Shown here in pieces: positions 56,607 to 64,000 of a DNA stretch of 64,000 nt (position 1 is the first letter of the stretch; every line of letters starts with the position of its first letter). Both the position numbers and the translations under genes were made by a program. The notes under the pieces were generated by a model. The model saw only the letters and a list, made by a program, of their open reading frames with translations. It was not told where the DNA came from and searched no databases. The stretch is from Chimonanthus salicifolius (Eukaryota > Streptophyta > Magnoliopsida > Laurales > Calycanthaceae), in assembly GCA_013350335.1 (NCBI GenBank), contig CM023539.1, positions 20,876,448 through 20,940,447 of the forward strand, written 5' to 3'.

Positions 56607-58125
56607 AGAAATTGGCTCTAACACCACAAATACAAGGACACAAGATATATAGTGGTTTGGTTCGCCAAGCTACATCCACTGTTAGGACTCACTCAACCTT
56701 GAGCTATCCCCAAATTCACTATGTGGGGACTTACACCCTCACAATTAGAGTAGAAATTCCAGCTCACTCAATTGGATGAGAATTCCACCCACCTCTGTGC
56801 TAGAGACGACGCTCTAGAGTTTTTTATAGTGGTTCCGGAGTGCCTCTCTTTAATCCACTTTCGGGTTATAAGTTTTTAAAAGGAAAACTAAAAACCAAGA
56901 AGCACTTGCCTTAAAGCTCTTTCTCGCTGATGTGTGCTTCTTGAAGATCCCACCCAAGTTGTGAGACACTCCTTCTTGCAGTCGTCATGTAGCAATCACA
57001 ATTTTGTGGGCGACAAGGAAACTTGGCTTAACCAAAGGTTTCCTAGTATATAACTCTCTCTTGCAAACTCAATTTGAAGATTGGTTGTTTACGATCTTTC
57101 TCTCCTCCTCTCTTTCTCACTTGCAAATACAATCCAAAGAATGGTTGTTTATGATCTTTCTTTCAAGAATGTTGATCGTCCCTTAGAGTGTTTAACTATT
57201 TTAAGTTGAAGGAAGATAGTAAAACGATCATCCAACATTCATATTTATAGAGGAGTTTTAGCGGTCATATTGACTGTCCAAGACCGACAGGTCGGTGGCA
57301 CCGATGAGTCGGTGTTCATATTTATTACCATTCAACCACCTGACCATTGCGCATTAAATGCACCCCCAACGGCATAATTTACTTCCCGGCTGACATGTCA
57401 TTGTAACTAGGTCGAAAATTATGCACCGATGGGTCTGTCCATACGAGATGCTCGTTCTGGTGCAAATCATGCTTGACAATAGTTTCCACTTTGGAAACCC
57501 TTTATCCAGAACGACCTGTCGCCCTTTGCCGAGGGGCCGGTCCTGTTGCTCTCGATTGATTTTGATGTAGTGAGATGTCTGTTTTATCGAGAACCCTTTA
57601 TAAGTTCCCAGTCCAGAACTTATAAGTTTTATACCGATGAGTCGTTGACCATGAGGGTTCTTTCAAGTTCATCATGAGGTGTCGGTGCATACGAGACTCT
57701 CGGTCAGAGGCATATCCATAATAATAGTTCAAAGTTCCAGAACCAATGTCAATCTGGCCGACCAGTCTTTAACCACGATGAGTCGATCCTGACTACACCG
57801 AGGGGTCAGTGAGATAGATTGGTCGTGCTGACAGTGAACATAATTCATGTTTCCAAGTTCACTGTTCAACTTCCTTTCAAGGCATTTTATGTTTATTACC
57901 AACGTATGCAACTAAGCCTAGTAGTCCTCTCTCAGGTGTGGGTTCCACCTAGGGTCATCTATTGCCATATACCTATTCTTGTGATTGCCATGATGATGAT
58001 CTCTGAGCTTAGTGGAGCATGATCTTCTTCTTCGATCATCTTGAGTCTTCAAACTTCTTGGCAAATGCTTATACCCGAGTCATGTAATTGACAAACAAGG
58101 ACTCGGTCAAATCAGGGCACTAATA
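56607..58125 (-). repeat. Copia (SIRE-type) LTR lacking its 3' end
   Basis: It starts (plus 58125) TATTAGTGCCCTGATTTG, one base from the expected TG start, and matches the complement of 43083-44650 throughout, including the CACCGAGGGGTCAGTG and CACCGATGAGTCGGTG motifs (57300-57800). It is cut at 56607 by the terminus of a gypsy LTR. Confidence 0.8.
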
Positions 58126-58305
58126 GATAGTGTTTTTACTTTCTCTTCAAGATGATTCTTGATGTCCCACAAATTTTCGACATCTTCGCAGTGGATTACA
58201 AGTTCTTCTTGAAAAGTTTTTTCATCTTCTTTTAGCTTGGTGATTTCATTGTTGGAGGGTTCCAATTTTGAAGACAAGAGTGAGTTCTGAAATTCCGCTA
58301 CTAGA
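58126..58305 (-). pseudogene. Coiled-coil fragment, probably copia gag C-terminal region
   Basis: An open frame of about 60 codons on the - strand reads AEFQNSLLSSKLEPSNNEIT, KLKEDEKTFQEELVIHCED and NLWDIKNHLEEKVKTL: charged, with leucine spacing typical of a coiled coil. It sits directly upstream of the copia LTR in the same orientation, so it may be a gag remnant of that element with all of pol deleted. It is interrupted at 58305 by the SIRE-like element. The identity is an inference from context. Confidence 0.5.
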
Positions 58306-59719
58306 TGTATGCACGACCTAGAGGGGGGTGAATAGGTCGGTTTTCAATTTTAATTCCCTTTTAAAATTTTCTTACCAATTTATATGTTTAAGTAAACAAA
58401 ACAATCAATCCATGCATTCAATCACATATAACACAAATATTTTATAGTGGTTCTGTTTCATCAAACCTACATCCACTGTTAGACTTCCCAACTCTAGGGT
58501 CATCCCAAATATACTATGTAATGGTCTCACACCCAAATAGTACAACCTAGTTTTTTTATAGAGGTTCAACCAAATCGGTCTAATCCTCTACACCTATTTT
58601 TTAGAGTGGTTCGAACACACTGTTCTAATCCACTTTACAATGTTTAAAAATAAAACAAGAAGAAAACTTGCCTTGGGCCTTAACCGTTTTCCTTTTAGCT
58701 CTTTCTTCTTTACTGAATCTCTGTGCTCCTTTCCATCAACTCGGCATCAGCAGCGTATTTTGTAAGCACAGCAGTATGACAAGGTATGACTGATTTTAGT
58801 CCTATTTAAAACACCTTATTCTTCATCTTGATTACCCGAATATCATTAAGAAGGATGATGAAGAATAATGTCTAGAGGGAAGGCCGAATGCTCTCTCACT
58901 GATAATCTTATTCCTCTGTATTTTCTGAGTGGATTTGGTACCTTAAACAGCCCCCTTATTGTTATTTTATAAACAGTTTCAAATAGTGCTGTTAGTCACG
59001 TCTGCGAGGCCTCGCAGATTCTGATGAGGCCTCGCCAGCGTTAGAATCTGGAAAGACAGCACACGTATGTGCTGTGCAAGCTGACACACACAGTCCATAT
59101 AGATACCAGCCAGCTCGTGTTTACTGTGCATGATTTGCAACACTTTCCTTAGCCATCAATCAAGGATTAGATGAAATATTTTCAATATTTACCTTAGCTA
59201 TCAATTAAGAATCAGATGGAAGTTTTTCAACATTTTCTTTAGACATGGAGGAGCCTTTCCATACTTGTCATGGACAGTTCCTCAAGGATATCCAAATTCA
59301 AATTTCAAACGAGGTGGCAATATCTCACAATGGGTTAATTTGTTTATCATAATAGATTTACCATAATTGGCTTCCAATAGATTTCCCATGATTTACCTCT
59401 TAATTAAACAGTCGCATATTAGTCTGAGTCAGCTCGACACAGGGTCAGCTGCAGTCAACTCAGCATAGCTGGTTGCGAGGCCTCGGCAGATTACATGAGG
59501 CCTCGAGGCTGAAAGTCATTTATTTAATTTATTTTCCAATTGAATACTAGGTATAAGACTTGGCCTAAGGTCTCCTACGGGTCACTTACCTGTGTGCCAT
59601 TACTGTATTTGATATAACCGCTTCAACTTCATCGTAGATCTTCTTATTCATCCAAGGCAAGTCCAACTGAGTCACATAATTGACAATAAGGGTGACTCGG
59701 ACGAACCGGGGCACTTACA
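58306..59719 (-). repeat. 3' LTR of the SIRE-like element, about 1,414 bp
   Basis: It starts TGTAAGTGCCCCGG (plus 59719) right after the polypurine tract and appears to end GTGCATACA (plus 58306), just after the complement of GACCTAGAGGGGGGTGAATAG. Two clusters of GCGAGGCCTCG palindromes are present (59005-59035, 59475-59510). The start is firm. The end is judged from the TG..CA rule and its fit to the coding flank. Confidence 0.75.
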
Positions 59720-59734
59720 ATCTCCCCCTTTGTC
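59720..59734 (-). other. Polypurine tract of the SIRE-like element
   Basis: Sense GACAAAGGGGGAGAT immediately before the LTR start, a form typical of SIRE elements. Confidence 0.9.
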
Positions 59735-60439
59735 AATTTCGTGACAAAAACCTAAGATCTACCCATTACACCAATTTCCCAAAAATTACATATTCACACA
59801 TGACCACTCCTTAAAAAGTACAATGAAATTAAATCCCCAAGTTTCTCCCCCTTAACTTGTGCCCTACGTAGACACAATAAATGTCCCCATTTTCCTGCAT
59901 ATAAACAAAGAGTTTCCTGCATACAAACAAAGAGATACTGGTGGGACTTGTTTGCTGCTCCCCCTCAATATTAGCAACATGTGTTACTCCCCCTTTTTGT
60001 CAAGAAAATCGACAAAGGGAAGCCAACTAGAAACAATAGATATGCAAATTAAGCAAGCAAAGCAAATATTGAGCTCATGGAGTCTGATATATAGAGAAAA
60101 ATAGCATATGAGCAACGAGCATGCACAATAGGGAAGCATAACTAATATTACAAAAGCTAGTGTTAAATATTACAGACCCAAAATATAGTTTGATGATAGA
60201 CAAAATAACCAGAGTTGTATAAAAAAATCTTCAATCCTCAGGAGATGGGGGAGGAAATTCTGCATCAGTACGATGGCACGAATCGGTAATCTGCTGGAGA
60301 GTGCGGAAGATGCGCCGCATGGATGTGCGGACATAGACAGAGAGCTCCTGATGTTGATATAGAGGGATAGGCATTGCCACCCCAACTCAAAATGTGTTCC
60401 CAGCCAACCTTCTGAAGTACTTTGAAGGTACTGTATTTT
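59735..60439 (-). other. Untranslated stretch between env-like ORF and polypurine tract
   Basis: No convincing gene. A second partly similar purine-rich run (sense GACAAAAAGGGGGAGT, about 59988-60003) lies upstream of the used tract and could be a duplicated polypurine tract. Confidence 0.5.
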
Positions 60440-60847
60440 TCAAGATCTGGAAGATAGAAGGTAGCACATTGAAATTTTTGAAGGAGTGTTCCTTCGGTAC
60501 AGACCTAAAAAGCCTAGCACGGGGAGGATCTGAAGGGGGTGAAGAGTCATCAGACCCGTCAATACGAACATCCGTGGAACGGGAATATCGGGAGGAGCTA
60601 GGAGAGGGATGAGTAAGGGTGAAGGAGTTGGTTGAGGGGTTGCTTGAGGAGTAGCCTCGGGTTCGTCATCAGAAGAGGAAACCGTTACAGAGGCGGATGG
60701 TAGAACCCGATCAGGATTTTTATAAGCCCGGATTTTCCTTTTTCTTGGCGGTGGAGGAGGCTGAGTGGGGGCTGACGAGGAGGCATCGTCGCTCCGCAAG
60801 GATCTGCGGGTATGGTGTCTTTTGATAACTGCAGATTTTCGAGCCAT
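60440..60847 (-). CDS. Envelope-position ORF of the SIRE-like element (function unproven)
   Basis: The ATG at 60847 opens MARKSAVIKRHHTRRSLRSD, a basic start, followed by a Ser/Pro-rich segment (SSSAPTQPPPPPRKRKIRA) with a nuclear-localisation-like PPRKRKIR run, an acidic serine patch (SSSDDEPE) and a TPQATPQPTPSP repeat. It has 135 codons; the last 40 or so are hydrophobic and may be out of the original frame. It lies between RNase H and the 3' LTR, where SIRE elements carry their env-like gene. Known SIRE env-like ORFs are several hundred codons, so this is a truncated remnant. I see no clear signal peptide or membrane anchor. Confidence 0.5.
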   Translation of the reverse strand: MARKSAVIKRHHTRRSLRSDDASSSAPTQPPPPPRKRKIRAYKNPDRVLPSASVTVSSSDDEPEATPQATPQPTPSPLLIPLLAPPDIPVPRMFVLTGLMTLHPLQILPVLGFLGLYRRNTPSKISMCYLLSSRS

Positions 60848-61080
60848 GGTTCCGATAAATCGAAGCAAAGAACAAACGAAAGAGGGCTAAATCAGAGGAG
60901 CAAGAATACCTGAAACCAAGAATCGAAGGATCAAGACTTGAAAAATGAAGATGATGACTGGAAGTAGAAAGCCCCTTTTCTCCTTTTCGTTCCCACGACC
61001 CCGACCGTGGAAGCCCTACCTCTAACGGAACTCCCGATAGAGACTTATGGGAAGTTTTAAAAATAGGGGACCACACGAAG

Positions 61081-61290
61081 AGCGATGGCGAGGGCTCGGG
61101 TGAGGTAGCGAGGCCTCGCTGACGGTGCTTTTAAGTCAAACCGAAAAACGGAAGCAAAGACTCGATGGCGAGGGCTCGAGTGAAATCACGAGGCCTCGCT
61201 GACGGTGACGTTGAGGCAACTCAAGAAATGACTATAGAACTCAACCATGAGGGCTCGAGAAATGGCACGAGGGCTCGCTGACGGTGGTAG
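61081..61290 (-). repeat. Three 80-bp units with GCGAGGCCTCGC-type motifs
   Basis: Plus units begin at about 61083, 61164 and 61247: GGCGAGGGCTCG, then CGAGGCCTCGCTGACGGTG. The core GCGAGGCCTCGC is a 12-bp palindrome (GAGGCCTC at its centre). The same motif occurs in the element's LTR at about 59009, 59028 and 59478. Confidence 0.85.
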
Positions 61291-61417
61291 TGAAAGTGAA
61301 ATACAGAGCCGATAATATGGAACTAGACCCCTTTTTTTAAAAAAAATTTTTAATTTTTAATTTTTTATTATATTTTGAAATATTATCTCCACTAACTAAT
61401 CATAGTATCAGACATGT

Positions 61418-62750
61418 TTAGGATACTGTACACACCCCAATTGATTTTCTCAAAGCAAGAAAACGAATTGAGTCAAGTGGTTTTGTCATTATATCAGCCA
61501 GTTGATTATCAGTGGAAATATATTCGAAATCAATGGTTTTCTCTTCAACTAACTCTGGAATGAAATGATGTCTAATGTCTATGTGTTTGGTACGAGAGTG
61601 CTGGACAGGGTTCTTGGAGATATTTATGGCACTTGCATTATCACAATGGAGAGTCATTGTTCCTCCTGTGATGCCATAGTCGATGAGCATTTGTCTCATC
61701 CAGACAAGTTGAGTGCAGCAACTTGCTGCAGCTATGTATTCAGCCTCTGCAGTTGAAAGAGATACGGAAGATTGTTTTCGACTATGCCAAGCAATCAGAC
61801 AGTTTCCAATGTAAAAACACCCCCCACTTATAGATTTTCTATCGTCTAAGTTCCCTGCCCAGTTCGCATCGGTGTACCCCGCAATATGAGACGATGTATC
61901 AAATGGGTACCAAATTCCATATAAAAATGTTCCTGATACGTACTTTATGATACGTTTTACTGCTTTAACATGTGATTCTTTAGGATTGGCTTGGAACCGA
62001 GCACATGCACCCACACTAAAAGAAATATCAAGTCTACTTGCAGTCAAATACAGAAGACTGCCAATCATACTCCTGTACATGCTAGGATCAACATCTTTTC
62101 CATTTTCATCCTTTGATAATTTAACAGTACTACTCATGGGAGTGTTTGACTGCTTACAGCCTTCAAGTCCAAATCTTTTAACAAGATCTTTGGCATACTT
62201 GGATTGTGAAATGAAGAATCCATCATTAAGTTGTTTTATTTGTAAACCAAGGAAATAATTTAGCTCTCCAACCATGCTCATTTCAAACTCAGATTTCATA
62301 AGATTGGAAAAACTAATAGCAGCTTGTTCATCAGTGGATCCAAACATAATATCATCCACATAAATTTGAGCTATAAGTATAGCTTCATTGGATTTTCTAA
62401 CAAATAGTGTTTTGTCAACATTTCCCCTTTGAAAATCATTATCTACTAGAAATTGTGTAAGTCTTTCCTACCAAGCCCGAGGAGCTTGTTTAAGGTCATA
62501 CAATGCCTTCTTTAATTTGTAGACATGACTAGAGTGTTTTGGATCCATAAACCCTTTAGGCTGCTCTACATAGACTTCTTCATTTAATAAGCCATTCAAA
62601 AATGCACTTTTGACATCCATTTGAAAAAGTTTAAATTTCAAACAACATGCAATGAACAATAAAATACGTATAGACTCAAGACGTGCTACAGGTGCAAACG
62701 TCTCATCAAAATCTATTCCTCAATTTGTGTATACCCTTGAGCAATAAGAC
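61418..62750 (-). pseudogene. Copia RT C-part and RNase H
   Basis: From 62659 the frame encodes [20 protein letters not shown] (RT), then [13 protein letters not shown] and a TAG at about 62467 where the family has Tyr. It resumes with the RT active site IYVDDIMFGS (intact YVDD), DLVKRFGLEGCK and YRSMIGSLLYLTASRLDI. RNase H follows: AGYTDANWAGNLDDRKSISG, WHSRKQSSVSLSTAEAEYIA, LHCDNASAINISKNPVQHSR and TKHIDIRHHFIPELVE, ending DIMTKPLD and a stop at 61418. The 313-codon C-terminal stretch is uninterrupted. A one-base deletion near 62715 shifts the segment before it. The diagnostic RNase H phrases are those of the SIRE/Maximus lineage. Confidence 0.93.
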
Positions 62751-63520
62751 GGGCTTTATTACGAAATTGTCCCATGTTCATCCATTTTATTTTTGTAAAT
62801 CCATTTGGTACCTATTACATTTGTATTTTTTGGTCTTGGTACCAAATCCCATACATCATTTCTTGTAAATTGACTCAGCTCTTCTTGCATTGCATTTACC
62901 CAATCTTCATCCAATAATGCTTCATTAATATTTTTGGGTTCTAATTGTGAGGTGAAGCAAAAACGGCTAGATATGTTTTCTAGTTGCTTCCTAGTTTTTA
63001 CTCCTGTCATGGGATCCCCTATAATGTTTGATATAGGATGTTTTTTATTTGGTTTCAGTTCAATGGATGTTGAAGATGACGAAGGGGAATTGTCAATTAG
63101 ATTTGAAGATTTATCCGCCTCATCTATGGGTTCATGTACATCCAAAGACTGGTCATCAATGGCTACATTAATAGATTCCATTATGGCACCGGTTCTAAGA
63201 TTTTTGACTCTATAGGCTCGGCTAGTATTAGAGTATCCTAGAAAAATTCCTTCATCACTTTTCGACTCGAATTTTCCCAAGTTTTCACGATCTCTAAGAA
63301 TATGACATTTACTACCGAAAACCTTAAGATATGTACAATTTGGCTTCCTACCGGTCCATAATTCAAATATTGTTTTATCTAGGCCAGCTCTTAGATAAAC
63401 TCTATTTATGATATAGCAAGCGGCATTTACAGTCTCGGCCCACAAATTTTTTGGTAGTTTCTTACTATCTAGCATGACCGTTGCCATATCTTGGAGAACC
63501 CTATTTTTCCGTTCAGCCAC
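62751..63520 (-). pseudogene. Copia integrase C-part and RT N-terminus
   Basis: It opens AERKNRVLQDMATVMLDS, carrying the third catalytic integrase residue (Glu), then PKNLWAETVNAACYIINRVY and FELWTGRKPNCTYLKVFG (copia integrase C-terminal motif), a Ser/Asp-rich linker (62980-63160), and the RT N-terminus DEDWVNAMQEELSQFTRNDV and GTKWIYKNKMDEHG. A frameshift after EHG (about 62760) leads to NKARLIAQGYTQ in another frame. 253 codons are open from 63520. Confidence 0.9.
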
Positions 63521-64000
63521 CCATTTTGTTGGGGTGTCTTAGGAGCTGAGAACTCATGATGTATACCATGTTTTTCACAATATTTTTGAAAACGGTGATT
63601 TTCAAATTCAACCCCATAATCACTTCTAATTCTATTTATGGGTGTTTGTTTTGCAATCACAATTCGTTTTGCAATAATTTTAAATTGATGATACGCATCA
63701 GATTTTTCTCTAAGAAAACCTACCCATGTGTATCTAGTGTAGTCATCAACAATAACCATGAAATACATCTTTCCTCCTACACTCATATTCTGGGTTGGTC
63801 CAACTAAATCCATATGTAGAAGCTCAAGAGGTCTAGTGGTAGTCACAACATTTACTTTCTTATGGGCAGCTCTCACTTGTTTACCCTTTTGACATTCACC
63901 ACAAAATTTTTGAGCTGATCTACTTATCTTGGGCAGTCCTTTAATGTGTTCACTCAATTTAGACAGATCTTTGAAATTTACATGTCCTAGTCTCTTGTGC
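63469..64000 (-). pseudogene. Copia GAG-pre-integrase and integrase core
   Basis: It enters from outside the window. CGECQKGKQVRAAHKK is the GAG-pre-integrase/zinc region. Catalytic Asp residues lie in ELLHMDLVGP and RIRSDYGVEFEN. APKTPQQNG precedes the Glu, which is in the other frame because of a single-base loss in a G run at about 63523. Otherwise it is well preserved for 160 codons. Confidence 0.92.

Larger units (their letters stand above)
58306..64000 (-). mobile_element. SIRE/Maximus-like Ty1/copia element, partial
   Basis: In - strand order: integrase, RT and RNase H (64000-61418), then a 1.7-kb region with an envelope-like position ORF (61417-59735), the polypurine tract GACAAAGGGGGAGAT (59734-59720) and the 3' LTR (59719-58306). 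The long pol-to-LTR gap with a Pro/Ser-rich ORF is characteristic of the SIRE lineage. The 5' part lies outside the window. Pol has several lesions. It inserted into an older copia gag fragment; the 5-bp left flank is CTAGA. Confidence 0.88.

Noticed and set aside
61418..64000. A functional copia pol
   Set aside because: At least one stop (about 62467) and frameshifts near 62715, 62760 and 63523 break it.

Overview
The window is plant nuclear DNA made almost wholly of LTR retrotransposons; I see no host gene, tRNA, rRNA or organellar segment. The plant origin rests on Ty3/gypsy chromovirus pol with a C-terminal chromodomain (Tekay/Del type), Ty1/copia pol of SIRE/Maximus type, initiator-Met tRNA primer sites, a Stowaway-like MITE and a TRIM. 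All coding regions are broken, so this looks like old intergenic heterochromatin of a large-genome angiosperm. I cannot name the species.

Layout. 1-9707: a decayed + strand gypsy element, its leader split by a 4.3-kb solo LTR (1963-6291, TSD ATTTC). 9708-14879: five alternating-orientation LTR pieces, each starting exactly at an LTR terminus. 14880-18651: end of a + strand pol and its 3' LTR. 18652-39861: a nest at least four levels deep, with copia LTR > gypsy solo LTR (19968-39796) > complete 15.9-kb gypsy element (21634-37521, TSD GGCTT) > gypsy solo LTR (29605-33344, TSD GGTCC). 39944-40409: an intact 466-bp TRIM (TSD TGTAA). 40820-41719: copia LTR remnant. 41720-47684: large non-autonomous LTR element carrying a copia solo LTR (43083-44966, TSD GTTTG) and a Stowaway-like MITE. 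47685-51946: gypsy pol end plus 3.5-kb LTR. 51947-56606: gypsy LTR end, gag remnant, then an opposite-strand gypsy LTR. 56607-58305: copia LTR and gag remnants. 58306-64000: 3' two-thirds of a SIRE-like copia element (- strand) that runs out of the window.

The gypsy LTRs belong to one diverse family, 3.3-4.3 kb long, sharing an architecture. In sense order they have a TGTAAYRCCC start, a CT tract about 0.85-1.1 kb in (longer where repeats intervene), a purine-rich stretch ending in a splice-donor-like GTAAGT, dispersed palindromes (arms GGTTCGGCCAT/ATGGCCGAACC), an RY-type CATGCATG box, a second hairpin array whose arms change together, CTAAC plus an invariant CAG|G acceptor-like site, and a GCGTTACA end followed by the primer site. 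I read this as a roughly 1.8-2.6 kb intron inside the LTR, with the hairpin arrays in the intron. That is the best candidate for an undescribed system here. A second candidate is the complete element's substitution of gag by an acidic ORF with three zinc-knuckle motifs.
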